From positions 248,001-312,000 of the forward strand of contig PQAF01000028.1 of NCBI GenBank assembly GCA_003105015.1: 64,000 bases of DNA. The letters are read 5' to 3'. The notes below the pieces were generated by a model. That model was given only the letters and a program-made list of their open reading frames with translations. It was not told the origin of the DNA and ran no database searches. Origin of the DNA: Rhodocyclales bacterium. GTDB lineage: Bacteria > Pseudomonadota > Gammaproteobacteria > Burkholderiales > Rhodocyclaceae. The position numbers were made by a program, and so were the translations under genes. This document shows positions 1 through 8,930 of this stretch, one piece after another (position 1 is the first letter of the stretch; each line of letters starts with the position of its first letter).

Positions 1-404
1 TCGTTCTCGGCGCGCACCACTTCCTGGATCACCACTGTATCGGCGCCCTCGGGGATCACGCCGCCGGTCATGATGCGCACGCACTGGCCCGCCTCGACGC
101 GGCCTTCGAAGGCGCGCCCGGCAAAGGCCGTGCCGGCGAGGCGGAGCACGGTGTCGCCCTCGGCGGCGAGGTCGGCGAAGCGCACGGCATAGCCGTCCAT
201 GGCCGAATTGTCGTGGCCGGGCACGTTGGCGGTCGCCAGGACGTCCTCGGCCAGCACCCGGCCCAATGCATTGCGAACGAAGAGGCGCTCGGTGCCGGCG
301 ACCGGTTCGACGAGGCCGAGGATCAGCTTGCGGGCCTGCTCGACGGAGAGGGATTCCGGATCGTAGCCGTCCGCGCAGGAGAGGGTCTTCAGAAGCGAGG
401 TCAT
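1..404 (-). CDS. moeA: Molybdopterin molybdenumtransferase MoeA (N-terminal part, cut by window edge)
   Basis: MoeA inserts molybdate into adenylylated molybdopterin in the cytoplasm, the last common step of molybdenum cofactor synthesis. Only about the first 134 residues are here. The MoeA segment PGHDNSAMDGYAV lies at about residues 62-74, and a second family stretch reads RIMTGGVIPEGADTVV. The ATG overlaps the mobA stop codon (ATGA at 401-404), so the two are translationally coupled. It is the distal gene of a moaA-fdhD-mobA-moeA group facing away from the formate dehydrogenase genes, whose product needs this cofactor. The C-terminal half lies outside the window. Confidence 0.93.
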   Translation of the reverse strand, partial: MTSLLKTLSCADGYDPESLSVEQARKLILGLVEPVAGTERLFVRNALGRVLAEDVLATANVPGHDNSAMDGYAVRFADLAAEGDTVLRLAGTAFAGRAFEGRVEAGQCVRIMTGGVIPEGADTVVIQEVVRAEN

Positions 405-970
405 GGTTCCAGTTCGTTCAATTCTTCCAGCGTGTTGATGTTGGCGAAGGCGCGCTCGTCGGCGAAGGGCACCTCGACCGTCTTGAGCGCGGCGTACCAG
501 GCGTCGACCTTGCGGCCGCCGGCCCCGAGGAAGGACGTCAGGCCGTCCAGCACCTCGCGGCGCACCAGGGAGAATACCGGATGCGGCTGCGTGCCGGTTT
601 TCGCCACGGCCAGGTCGGCGCCGGCCGCCTCCAGCGCGGCGCGCAGTTTGCCGACAAGGTCCTCGGGCAGGAAGGGCGAGTCGCAGGGGGCGGTGACCAG
701 CAGCGGCGTCTCGCAGGCGAGCAGTCCCGTGTGCAGGCCGGCCAGCGGGCCGGCGAAGCCGGCGATGCGATCGGGGATCACCGGATAGCCGAAGGCGGCG
801 TAGGCCTCCAGGTTCTGGTTGGCGTTGATGAGCAGGGCATCGACCTGCGGCGCCAGGCGTTCGATGGCCCAGGCCGCCATCGGCTTGCCGCGGAAGGGCT
901 GCAGGCCCTTGTCGCGCCCGCCCATGCGGCGGCCGAGTCCGCCGGCGAGGATGAGGCCGGTGGTCTTCAT
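401..970 (-). CDS. mobA: Molybdenum cofactor guanylyltransferase MobA
   Basis: MobA transfers GMP from GTP to the molybdenum cofactor, giving the bis-MGD form used by DMSO-reductase-family enzymes such as formate dehydrogenase. The 189-residue protein begins with the nucleotide-binding signature LILAGGLGRRMGGRDKGL (residues 6-23) and has a Mg-binding PCDSPFLP segment near residue 98. Length matches the family (about 190-200). Start and stop codons overlap fdhD upstream and moeA downstream by 4 bp each, indicating one operon. The bis-MGD requirement of FdnG explains the position. Confidence 0.95.
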   Translation of the reverse strand: MKTTGLILAGGLGRRMGGRDKGLQPFRGKPMAAWAIERLAPQVDALLINANQNLEAYAAFGYPVIPDRIAGFAGPLAGLHTGLLACETPLLVTAPCDSPFLPEDLVGKLRAALEAAGADLAVAKTGTQPHPVFSLVRREVLDGLTSFLGAGGRKVDAWYAALKTVEVPFADERAFANINTLEELNELEP

Positions 971-1791
971 GCGTGAGTCGCGGCGGATTTGTGGAAGTGC
1001 TGCGCGCCGGTGAACAGGAGGTAATGCTTGCCCTGGGCGCGCCCGATCATGGTCAGGCCGAGCCGGCTCGCCAGATCGTAGCCCATCTGCGTCAGGCCCG
1101 AGCGCGAGACGAGGAAGGGGATGCCCATCTGCGCCGTCTTGATGACCATTTCCGAGGTGAGCCGGCCGGTGGTGTAGAAGACCTTGTCGCCGCCGTCGAG
1201 GCCGTCCAGCCACATCTGCCCGGCGATGGCGTCCACCGCGTTGTGGCGGCCGACGTCCTCGACGAACATCAGGATCTCGCTGCCGCGGGCCAGCGCGCAG
1301 CCGTGCACCGCACCGGCCTGCTTGTAGATCGATTCGTGGTGGCGCACCGCGTCGAGCAGGCCGTAGAGGGTGGCCTCGTCGAGGCGCGCGCCAGCCGGGA
1401 GCGAGATCTGCCCGAGTTCCTCCATCAGATCGCCGAACACCGTGCCCTGGCCGCAGCCGGTGGTGACGGTGCGCTTGCCCATGCGTGCATCGAGGTCGAC
1501 GGCGGAGCGGGTCGTCGTGACCGCCACCGAATCCGTTTCCCAGTCGACCTGCACGGCGGCGATGTCCTCCAGGCGCTCGATCAGGCGCTGGTTGCGCAGG
1601 TAGCCGATGGCCAGCGCCTCCGGTGCGCCGCCGAGCGTCATCAGTGTGACGATCTCGCGCTTGTCGAGGTAGAGCGTCAGGGGATGCTCGCCGGCGATGG
1701 GCGTCGGCACCACTTCGCCATGCTCGTTGACGGCGGCGATGGTGACGGTGGCCGGGCGGGCAGCGCTGGTCAGGACAGGGCGATAAGGCAT
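967..1791 (-). CDS. fdhD: Formate dehydrogenase sulfurtransferase FdhD
   Basis: FdhD passes sulfur from a cysteine desulfurase to the molybdenum cofactor, giving the sulfido ligand without which formate dehydrogenase is inactive. The 274-residue protein has the family core, with the active-site loop TTGCGQG. Cys113 is the only cysteine of that loop; the E. coli protein has a two-cysteine loop. Further family motifs are FVEDVGRHNAVD and FYTTGRLTSEMV. It overlaps mobA by 4 bp. Two cysteine desulfurases that could donate sulfur are encoded at 30-32 kb. Confidence 0.95.
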   Translation of the reverse strand: MPYRPVLTSAARPATVTIAAVNEHGEVVPTPIAGEHPLTLYLDKREIVTLMTLGGAPEALAIGYLRNQRLIERLEDIAAVQVDWETDSVAVTTTRSAVDLDARMGKRTVTTGCGQGTVFGDLMEELGQISLPAGARLDEATLYGLLDAVRHHESIYKQAGAVHGCALARGSEILMFVEDVGRHNAVDAIAGQMWLDGLDGGDKVFYTTGRLTSEMVIKTAQMGIPFLVSRSGLTQMGYDLASRLGLTMIGRAQGKHYLLFTGAQHFHKSAATHA

Positions 1792-1800
1792 GTGTGCATG

Positions 1801-1857
1801 GTAGGTCGGGCTTCAGCCCGACGGCAACGGCCGGCGTCGGCCTGAAGGCCGACCTAC
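1801..1857. repeat. Intergenic palindromic repeat
   Basis: The arms 1801-1822 and 1836-1857 are inverted copies of each other. Each arm is itself a hairpin: GGTCGGGC-TTCA-GCCCGAC on the left, GTCGGCC-TGAA-GGCCGAC on the right. The spacer is 13 bp. It fills almost the whole 69-bp gap between moaA and fdhD. GTAGGTCGGGCTTCAGCCCGAC-type elements are widespread REP-like intergenic repeats. Here it could act as an mRNA stabiliser or partial terminator between the two genes; that role is inference. Confidence 0.75.
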
Positions 1858-1860
1858 GGA

Positions 1861-2940
1861 TCAGCCCCCGGTCATCGACATGAAGCGGACGACCTTCGGA
1901 TCCTGCATCTGCTCGTTGAAGTCGTGGCCCTTCGGCTTGATGCCCATCGAATCGACGATGGCCTGGCGCAGCGGCGCGTCGTCGCCGGGATGGGCGCGCA
2001 GCACCGGCATCAGGGGCAGGGCGTCGTTCTGGCCGAGGCAGGGATACAGCTCGCCCTTGCAGGTGATGCGCACGCGGTTGCAGCTGTCGCAGAAATTGTG
2101 CGAGTGGGGCGAGATGAAGCCGACCTTGGTCCGCGTGCCGGGGATGCGCCAGTAGCGCGCCGGTCCGCCGGTGGTCTCGGCCGAGCTGACCAGCTCGAAA
2201 TGCGGCCGCAGCAGCGCCAGGGCGTCGTCCGAGCTGAAGTAGGTGTCGGCACGCGGATGGTCCACCGTGCCGAGCGGCATCTCCTCGATGAAGGACAGGT
2301 CGATGCCCTTGCCCACGGCGAAGCGCGCCAGGTCGACGAACTCGTCGTCGTTTACGCCGCGCATCATCACCGTGTTGAGCTTGATGCCGTCGAAGCCGGC
2401 GGCGATCGCCGCATCGATGCCGCGCAGCACCTTGTCGATCTCGCCGACGCGGGTGATCGACTTGAAGCGGTCCGCCCGCAGCGTGTCCAGGCTGATGTTC
2501 ACGCGCTTGACGCCGGCCTCGCGCATTTCGGCGGCGTAGCGCTCGAGCTGCGAGCCGTTGGTGGTGACCACCAGTTCCTTCAGGCCATCCAGCTTTCCCG
2601 CCTCGCGCATCAGCCAGAGGGCGTTGCGCCGCACCAGCGGCTCGCCGCCGGTGATGCGTACCTTGGTGACGCCCATGCCGACGAAGCTGCGGATGACGCG
2701 CAGGCACTCCTCCAGGCTGAGCAGGTGGTCGCGCGGCAGAAACTCCATCTCCTCCGCCATGCAATAGAAGCAGCGGAAGTCGCAGCGGTCGGTGATCGAC
2801 AGGCGGATGTAGGTGATGTGGCGGCCGTACTTGTCCACCAGCGTGCCGTCCGCATGGCTGGAGGTGGCCGGGGTCGTCGGCGGCACGAACTGCTCGAGGC
2901 CGGACGGAACCGATTCGGGATTCAGGGATTCGTTGCGCAT
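1861..2940 (-). CDS. moaA: GTP 3',8-cyclase MoaA
   Basis: MoaA is the radical SAM enzyme that, with MoaC, converts GTP to cyclic pyranopterin phosphate, the first step of molybdenum cofactor synthesis. The N-terminal SAM cluster is Cys53, Cys57 and Cys60 (CDFRCFYC). The C-terminal substrate cluster is Cys284, Cys287 and Cys301 (CDSCNRVRITC region). The protein ends in the conserved GG needed for activity. At 359 residues it is slightly longer than the E. coli protein because of an extra N-terminal segment of about 30 residues. It is the promoter-proximal gene of the moa/fdhD/mob/moe group, divergent from fdnG. Confidence 0.96.
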   Translation of the reverse strand: MRNESLNPESVPSGLEQFVPPTTPATSSHADGTLVDKYGRHITYIRLSITDRCDFRCFYCMAEEMEFLPRDHLLSLEECLRVIRSFVGMGVTKVRITGGEPLVRRNALWLMREAGKLDGLKELVVTTNGSQLERYAAEMREAGVKRVNISLDTLRADRFKSITRVGEIDKVLRGIDAAIAAGFDGIKLNTVMMRGVNDDEFVDLARFAVGKGIDLSFIEEMPLGTVDHPRADTYFSSDDALALLRPHFELVSSAETTGGPARYWRIPGTRTKVGFISPHSHNFCDSCNRVRITCKGELYPCLGQNDALPLMPVLRAHPGDDAPLRQAIVDSMGIKPKGHDFNEQMQDPKVVRFMSMTGG

Positions 2941-3267
2941 GGCTGTTTCACATTCGACATTTCAACTTTCCGACAATTCATGACTATATGCAAGGGGCTG
3001 CATCAAAAACGAAACCCTTTCCTTTACAGGGACATGGCACGCCGTGTCGGAGCGACTGACTTTGCCTCCGGATGCTGTGAAAGCTATAAAGAAGACAAAG
3101 TGTCCCGGGAGTGCGGGACAAAATGTCTCAATCGCCACGGATAATCTCCGTGGCTTATCCATAACTAATTGAAATATAAAGAGCCTTTGTTTCGGCATGG
3201 ATATTGCAAAAGAGTCACCCGATTCACCAAACCGGCCCGCGAGGCCACCACAAGAGGAGGGAACGAC
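2941..3267. promoter_or_regulatory. Divergent control region between moaA and fdnG
   Basis: This 327-bp region holds no credible gene and must carry promoters for both the cofactor genes (minus) and the formate dehydrogenase genes (plus). I see a palindrome GTCCCG-ggagt-GCGGGAC at about 3102-3120, a second inverted repeat CCACGGA-taatc-TCCGTGG at about 3136-3154, one copy of the dispersed 24-bp motif at 3040-3063, and the fdnG ribosome-binding site AGGAGG at 3255-3260. I could not place sigma, FNR or ModE sites with confidence. Confidence 0.5.
3040..3063 (-). repeat. Dispersed 24-bp motif, copy 1
   Basis: Read on the minus strand: AAAGTCAGTC, GCTCCG, ACACGGCG, an exact match to the consensus ends. 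It is intergenic, between moaA and fdnG. Confidence 0.8.
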
Positions 3268-6200
3268 GTGCAAGTCACCAGGCGGCAGTTCTTCAAGATC
3301 TGCTCCGCCGGGCTAGGGGGCTCCAGCATCGCCATGCTGGGCTACTCCCCCACGGCAGCCCTGGCGGAAGTCAGAGAATTCAAGCTGGCCCGCGCCACCG
3401 AAACGCGGAACATGTGTCCGTACTGCTCGGTGAGCTGCGGCGTATTGGCCTATTCGATCGGCGACAAGTCGAAGAATGCCAAGGCCGAGATCATCCACAT
3501 CGAGGGCGATCCGGACAACCCCGTCAACCGCGGCACGCTGTGCCCGAAGGGCGCGGGGCTGCTCGACATGGTGCACAGCCCGAACCGGCTGAAGCATCCG
3601 GAAGTGCGCGAAGCCGGCAGCAGCGAGTGGAAGCGCATCTCCTGGGACGAGGCCATCACGCGCATCGCCAAGCACATGAAGGCGGACCGCGACGCGAACT
3701 TCATCGAGAAGAACGCGGAAGGCACCACGGTCAACCGCTGGAACACCTTCGGTTTCCTGGCGAGCTCCGCGGCGGCCAACGAGCCCGGTTACCTGACGTC
3801 GAAAATCCTGCGCGGCCTGGGAGTCGTAGCGCTCGACACGCAAGCACGCATCTGACACGCCCCCACGGTATCCAGTCTGGGTCCGACATTCGGGCGTGGC
3901 GCGATGACCAACCATTGGGTTGACATCAAGAACACCGATCTCGCCATCATCATGGGCGGCAATGCCGCCGAGGCCCACCCCTGCGGCTTCAAGTGGGTGA
4001 TCGAGGCCAAGAAGGAGCGCAAGGCCAAGCTGGTCGTCGTCGATCCGCGCTTCACCCGCTCGGCGTCGGTGGCGGACTTCTACGCCCCGATCCGCGCCGG
4101 CAGCGACATCGCCTTCCTCGGCGGGGTCATCAACTACCTGCTGACGAACGACAAGATCCACCGCGACTACGTCAAGAACTACACCAACGCGGCCTTCCTC
4201 ATCGACGAGGGCTTCAAGTTCGACGACGGCCTGTTCTCGGGCTACAACGCCGAGAAGCGCAGCTACGACAAGTCCACCTGGTCCTACCAGAAGGACAAGG
4301 ACGGCTATGCCAAGGTCGACGAGACCCTGCAGGACCCGCAGTGCGTCTTCCAGCTGATGAAGAAGCACTACTCGCGCTACACGCCGGAACTGGTGAGCAA
4401 GGTCACCGGCACGCCGAAGGAGGACTTCCTCAGGATCTGCGGCATGATCGCGGAGACGGCGGCGCCGAACAAGACCATGACGGTGCTCTACGCGCTGGGC
4501 TGGACCGAGCACACCGTGGGTTCGCAGAACATCCGCACCATGGCCATGATCCAGCTGCTGCTCGGCAACATGGGCATGGCGGGCGGCGGCATCAATGCGC
4601 TGCGTGGCCACGCCAACGTGCAGGGCATCACCGACATGTGCCTCTACTCCGAGGTGCTGCCGGGCTACCTGTCGGCGCCGACCGACGCCGACAAGACGCA
4701 CGAGGAGTATCTCGCCAAGCGCACGCCCAAGGCTCTGCGGCCCGGCCAGATGAACTTCCCGCAGAACTTCCCGAAGTGGTTCAACAGCCTGATGAAGGCC
4801 TTCTACGGCAACGCCGCCACCAAGGAAAACGGCTTCTGCTACGACTGGGTGCCGAAGAAGGACGGCGCCTACGACGCCATGGCGATCTTCGAGCGCATGC
4901 ACCAGGGCAAGATGACCGGCTTCGCCTGCCAGGGCTTCAACCCGCTGGCGTCGATGGCCAACAAGCGCAAGATCGGCGACGCGCTGGCCAAGCTGAAGTA
5001 CCTGGTCATCATCGATCCGCTGGCGACCGACACCTCGGAGTTCTGGAAGAACTACGGCGAGTTCAACCAGGTCGACTCCGCGCAGATCCAGACCGAGGTG
5101 TTCCGCCTGCCGGCGAACCTGTTCGCCGAGGAGGCGGGCACCTTCACCAACTCCGGCCGCGTCGTCCAGTGGCACTGGAAGGCGGCCGACGGTCCGGGCG
5201 AATCGAAGGGCGACTCGGAAATCCTGGCGGCGCTGTTCCTCAAGCTGAAGGAGATGTACGCCAAGGACGGCGGCAAGTTCCCCGACGCCATCCTCAACCT
5301 CGCCTGGCCCTACCGGCAGCCGTCCAAGCCCGCACCCGAGGAACTCCTCATGGAGATCTCCGGCAAGGCGCTGGCCGACGTCACCGATCCGGCCGACAAG
5401 ACCAAGGTGCTGGTCAAGGCCGGCGACCAGGTGCCCGGCTTCGCCCTGCTGCGCGACGACGGTTCCACCTCCTGCGGCAACTGGATCTACGGCGGCTGCT
5501 GGTCGCAAGCCGGCAACCTCACCGCGCGGCGCGACGCCTCCGACCCGTCCGGCCTGGGCCAGACGCTCAACTGGGGCTTCGCCTGGCCGGCCAACCGGCG
5601 CATCCTCTACAACCGCGCCTCGGCCGACCTCGCCGGCAAGCCGTGGGATCCGAAACGCACGGTGATGAAATGGACGGGCACGGCCTGGGGCGGCAACGAC
5701 ATCCCCGATATGCGGCCGAACGCTGCGCCGGAGGAGCACGTCATGCCGTTCATCATGGCGCCGGAAGGCGTGGCGCGGCTCTTCTCGCCGATCATGGCCG
5801 ACGGGCCGTTCCCCGAGCACTACGAGCCCTTCGAGTCGCCGCTGGACAACAACCCCTTCCACCCGGGCAACGCCAAGGCGAAGAGCAATCCGGCGGCGCG
5901 GGTGTTCAAGGGCGACATGGACAGCTTCGGCACGGCCAAGGACTTCCCGTACGTGGCGACCACCTACCGCCTGGTCGAGCACTTCCACTTCTGGACCAAG
6001 CACGCGCACATCAACGCCGTGCTGCAGCCGGAGCACTTCGTCGAGATCGGCGAGGCGCTGGCGAAGGAGAAGGGCATCCAGGCCGGCGACAAGGTGAAGG
6101 TGCGCAGCAACCGCGGCTACATCAAGGCCGTCGCGGTGGTGACCAAGCGCATCCGCACGCTCGACGTCGACGGCAGGAAGGTGCACACCATCGGCATACC

Positions 6201-6330
6201 GCTGCACTTCGGCTTCAAGGGGGTGACCAAGCCCGGCTTCATCACCAACACCCTGACGCCATACGTGGGCGACGCCAACTCGCAGACGCCGGAATACAAG
6301 GCGTTCCTGGTCAACATCGAGAAGGCCTGA
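3268..6330 (+). CDS. fdnG: Selenocysteine-containing formate dehydrogenase, alpha (catalytic) subunit
   Basis: This is the periplasmic molybdenum subunit that oxidises formate to CO2. The start is GTG at 3268, 7 nt after AGGAGG, because the product then begins [10 protein letters not shown], a Tat signal with Arg5-Arg6, aligning with E. coli FdoG/FdnG. Cys50, Cys53, Cys57 and Cys92 bind the proximal 4Fe-4S cluster. An in-frame TGA at 3853-3855 is codon 196, exactly the selenocysteine position of the E. coli enzymes, followed by [21 protein letters not shown]. The total is 1020 residues including Sec, against 1016 in FdoG. A simple gene caller would split it at the TGA. FdnG and FdoG cannot be told apart by sequence reading alone. 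Confidence 0.97.
3853..3898 (+). promoter_or_regulatory. Selenocysteine UGA codon and SECIS-like hairpin
   Basis: TGA at 3853-3855 is followed at once by a stem: CACGCCC (3856-3862) pairs with GGGCGTG (3892-3898). An apical arm can form ATCCA-GTC-TGGGT, exposing GU in the loop. Bacterial SECIS elements sit directly 3' of the UGA and present a short GU-containing loop to SelB, so position and shape fit. selB and the tRNA-Sec gene lie downstream in the same locus. Confidence 0.88.
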
Positions 6331-6340
6331 GGGAGGAACC

Positions 6341-7228
6341 ATGGCACTGCAATCGCTAGACATCAAGCAGCGCTCGGCGACCACCACTCCGGCACCCTCG
6401 GTGCGCAAGACCGCGGAGGTGGCGAAGCTGATCGACGTATCCGCCTGCATCGGCTGCAAGGCCTGCCAGGCGGCCTGCATGGAGTGGAACGACATCCGCG
6501 ACGAGGTCGGCATCAACTACGGGGTGTACGACAACCCCGTCGACCTGACGGCCAAGTCGTGGACCGTGATGCGCTTCGCCGAAGTGGAAGAGAAGGGCCG
6601 GCTGGAGTGGCTGATCCGCAAGGACGGCTGCATGCACTGCGGCGACCCGGGCTGCCTCAAGGCCTGCCCGGCGCCCGGCGCCATCGTCCAGTACGCCAAC
6701 GGCATCGTCGACTTCCACGAGGAGAACTGCATCGGCTGCGGCTATTGCGTCACCGGCTGCCCCTTCAACATCCCGCGCATCTCGAAAGAGGACAGCAAGG
6801 CCTACAAGTGCACGCTGTGCTCCGACCGGGTCGCGGTGGGCCAGGCGCCGGCCTGCGCCAAGGCCTGTCCGACGGGCGCCATCCAGTTCGGCTCCAAGGA
6901 GGACATGAAGGACTACGCTGCCAAGCGCATCGGCGACCTCAAGGAGCGCGGCTTCGACAAGGCCGGCCTCTACGATCCCGCCGGCGTGGGCGGCACCCAC
7001 GTCCTGTACGTGCTGCACCACGCCGACCGGCCGCAGCTCTACAACGGCCTGCCGGCGGACCCGGGCATCAGCCCGCTGGTGTCGCTGTGGAAGGGCATGG
7101 CCAAGCCGCTCGCTTCGCTGGCATTGGGCGCAGTGGCGCTGGGCAGCCTGTTCCACTACGTCATGAAGGGCCCCAACGAGGTCTCGAAAGAGACCGAGAA
7201 GGAAGTCGAGAAGGAGGGAAGCCAATGA
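6341..7228 (+). CDS. fdnH: Formate dehydrogenase iron-sulfur (beta) subunit
   Basis: The 295-residue electron-transfer subunit carries four 4Fe-4S clusters and passes electrons from FdnG to the quinone-reducing subunit. Ferredoxin motifs are visible: [11 protein letters not shown] near residue 38, [13 protein letters not shown] near 97, [11 protein letters not shown] near 130 and CTLCSDR with CAKAC near 157-175. A single membrane segment ([19 protein letters not shown]) lies near the C-terminus, as in E. coli FdnH. It starts 10 nt after fdnG with a GGGAGGAACC ribosome-binding site, and its stop overlaps the fdnI start (ATGA). Confidence 0.97.
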   Translation: MALQSLDIKQRSATTTPAPSVRKTAEVAKLIDVSACIGCKACQAACMEWNDIRDEVGINYGVYDNPVDLTAKSWTVMRFAEVEEKGRLEWLIRKDGCMHCGDPGCLKACPAPGAIVQYANGIVDFHEENCIGCGYCVTGCPFNIPRISKEDSKAYKCTLCSDRVAVGQAPACAKACPTGAIQFGSKEDMKDYAAKRIGDLKERGFDKAGLYDPAGVGGTHVLYVLHHADRPQLYNGLPADPGISPLVSLWKGMAKPLASLALGAVALGSLFHYVMKGPNEVSKETEKEVEKEGSQ

Positions 7229-7845
7229 TCCGCGATCCGAAGGACCTGCAGCGCTACACCCCGCAGGAGCGGGCCAACCACTGGGTGGTGGGGATCAGCT
7301 TCATCCTCCTCGCCCTCTCCGGCCTGGCCTTCTTCCACCCGGCGTTCTACCCGCTGACGTACCTCTTCGGCGGCGGCACCTGGGCGCGCATCCTGCACCC
7401 CTACATCGGCGTCTTCATGGCCTTCTTCTTCGTGCTGATGTTCCTGCGCTTCAGGAAGCTCAACGCCATGACGAAGACCGACAAGGAGTGGCTCTCGCGC
7501 ATCGGCGAGATGGTGGACGGCGACGACCACAACATGCCCGAGCAGGGCAAGTACAACGGCGGCCAGAAGGCGATGTTCTGGGCGTCGGTGGTCTGCATGG
7601 TGCTGCTCGTCGTCTCGGGCGTGCTGATCTGGCGCGCGCAGTTCTCGCCGCCGCTCGAGCTCGTCCGTTTCGGCGCCGTGGTGCATGCGGTGGCCGGCGC
7701 GGCCATGATCGCCCTGATCATGATCCACGTGTATGCCGCCATCTGGGTGAAGGGCACCATCCGCGCCATGTGGTACGGCACGGTGACCCGCGCCTGGGCC
7801 AAGCAGCATCACCGCGCCTGGTACCGCGAGATGACCGGGAAGTAA
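7225..7845 (+). CDS. fdnI: Formate dehydrogenase cytochrome b556 (gamma) subunit
   Basis: The 206-residue integral membrane subunit binds two haems b and reduces quinone, linking formate oxidation to the respiratory chain. It has four hydrophobic segments, around residues 20-40, 55-75, 115-135 and 150-175. Likely haem-ligand histidines lie in [22 protein letters not shown] and MIHVYAAIW. Family size is 211-217. The ATG overlaps the fdnH stop by 4 bp. The gene ends the structural operon just before a C/G-rich inverted repeat. Confidence 0.95.
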   Translation: MIRDPKDLQRYTPQERANHWVVGISFILLALSGLAFFHPAFYPLTYLFGGGTWARILHPYIGVFMAFFFVLMFLRFRKLNAMTKTDKEWLSRIGEMVDGDDHNMPEQGKYNGGQKAMFWASVVCMVLLVVSGVLIWRAQFSPPLELVRFGAVVHAVAGAAMIALIMIHVYAAIWVKGTIRAMWYGTVTRAWAKQHHRAWYREMTGK

Positions 7846-7854
7846 TTGCACGGC

Positions 7855-7951
7855 CTCCCCCTTTGGAAAAGGGGGAATGAGGGGGATTTTGCTGCGGTGA
7901 CATCTGAAATGCAGTGAAATCCCCCCTGGCCCCCCTTTGCAAAGGGGGGAG
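7855..7951. repeat. C/G-rich double-hairpin repeat, copy A
   Basis: The left arm TCCCCCTTTGGAAAAGGGGG runs on to TGAGGGGGATTT; the right arm runs AAATCCCCCCTGG to CCCCCCTTTGCAAAGGGGGG. Each arm folds on itself and the arms are inverted copies of each other. A second copy with arms in swapped order lies at 13532-13610, so the two copies bracket fdhE-selA-transglutaminase-selB-selC. Such elements are common intergenic repeats. No gene is visible here. Confidence 0.75.
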
Positions 7952-7974
7952 CATGCTTTTTCGATTACTTGAAA

Positions 7975-8892
7975 ATGACCACACTACTCGAACCCGGACA
8001 GATTCCCCAGGCCAGCGGCGATGCGCCGCGCGTCCTGGCGCCCGACGCCCAGGACGTCTTCGCCCACCGCGCGCGCCGCTTCGCGCAGCTGGCGGACGGT
8101 CATCCCCTCGGCGACTATCTGCGCTTCATGGGCCGCCTCGCGCAGGCCCAGCAGAAGGCGCTCGACGCCATGCCCGCCGTGCCGGTGCCCGACGACGCGG
8201 CCAGAAGTCAGTCCCGCCAGCACGGCATGCCGCTGGTGCCGGCGCAGTCCTGGAAGCGCGATCCGGCCTGGCGCACGGCACTGCGCACCATCCTCGCCGA
8301 GGTTGGCCCGGCAGCGAGCGAGACGGCCGCCGCGACGTTGAAGGCCATCGGCACCCTCGAAGACGCGGCCCTCGACGGTCTCGCCGAGCGCGTCCTGCGC
8401 ACCGAACTCTACGGCGAACAGGCCGACAAGCTGACCTTCGTCGCCGCCGCCCTGCAGGTCTACTGGACCAAGCTGGCCGCGCAGCTCGGCAGCGCCGCGC
8501 TGCAGCCGCTCGACGTGCCCGGCGTCTGCCCCTGCTGCGGCGCGCTGCCCGCGGTGAGCGTCATCGGCGCCAGCCCCGAGGTGCCCGGCCTGCGCTACCT
8601 GCACTGCTCGCTGTGCAACAGCGAATGGCACATGACGCGCGCCCAGTGCACCGCCTGCGACGCCGGCGAGAGCGCCGTCGCCTACCAGCACATCGAGGGC
8701 GACAAGGGCCTCGTCCAGGCCGAGACCTGCGACGTCTGCAAGTCGTATCTCAAACTCGTGCGCCGCGACAAGGACGCCAGCGCCGATCCGGTGGCCGATG
8801 ACCTCGCCACCCTGGCCCTCGACATCCTGGTCGACGAATCCGGCTTCTCGCGCAGCGGGCCCAACCTCCTGCTGGTGCCCGGCGGGGGCTAA
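7975..8892 (+). CDS. fdhE: Formate dehydrogenase accessory protein FdhE
   Basis: FdhE is a cytoplasmic rubredoxin-like chaperone needed for maturation of Tat-exported formate dehydrogenases; it binds the catalytic subunit before export. The 305-residue product (E. coli 309) has the family's zinc/iron-binding pairs: CPCCG at about residue 184, [10 protein letters not shown] with CTAC at about 211-226, and CDVCKSYLK at about 252. I chose ATG 7975; a TTG two codons upstream is possible. It carries one copy of the dispersed 24-bp motif at 8204-8227. It lies between the structural genes and selA, consistent with its role. Confidence 0.95.
   Translation: MTTLLEPGQIPQASGDAPRVLAPDAQDVFAHRARRFAQLADGHPLGDYLRFMGRLAQAQQKALDAMPAVPVPDDAARSQSRQHGMPLVPAQSWKRDPAWRTALRTILAEVGPAASETAAATLKAIGTLEDAALDGLAERVLRTELYGEQADKLTFVAAALQVYWTKLAAQLGSAALQPLDVPGVCPCCGALPAVSVIGASPEVPGLRYLHCSLCNSEWHMTRAQCTACDAGESAVAYQHIEGDKGLVQAETCDVCKSYLKLVRRDKDASADPVADDLATLALDILVDESGFSRSGPNLLLVPGGG
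8204..8227 (+). repeat. Dispersed 24-bp motif, copy 2
   Basis: GAAGTCAGTC, CCGCCA, GCACGGCA inside fdhE, in the same direction as the gene, read as Arg-Ser-Gln-Ser-Arg-Gln-His-Gly. Two end mismatches. Confidence 0.65.
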
Positions 8893-8930
8893 AATCCTTT
8901 TTCCACTTTCTGCCCGGTCCGGGTGAAAGC

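Noticed and set aside
531..560. Weak dispersed-motif-like sequence in mobA (GTCAGGCC...AGCACC)
   Set aside because: Only GTCAG and GCAC agree; the CGGCG end is absent.
401..2764. 787-codon frame running through mobA, fdhD and moaA
   Set aside because: Only the last 189 codons are the real mobA; the upstream part is out of frame relative to fdhD and moaA.
2999..3014. A 16-base sequence (CATCAAAAACGAAACC) shared with 61379-61394
   Set aside because: One chance 16-mer match is about what is expected in a 64-kb window, and the surroundings do not align.
2941..3050. Possible molybdenum cofactor riboswitch before moaA
   Set aside because: I could not find the conserved stems of that riboswitch class; a covariance search would decide.
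3853..3855. In-frame stop in fdnG suggesting a pseudogene or two genes
   Set aside because: The TGA is at codon 196, the selenocysteine position of E. coli FdnG/FdoG, with a following hairpin and selA, selB and selC nearby.
3313..6516. Very long minus-strand open frame (over 1000 codons) opposite fdnG
   Set aside because: It is a GC-rich antisense shadow of fdnG with low-complexity Arg/Val/Gly/Leu composition and no family motifs.
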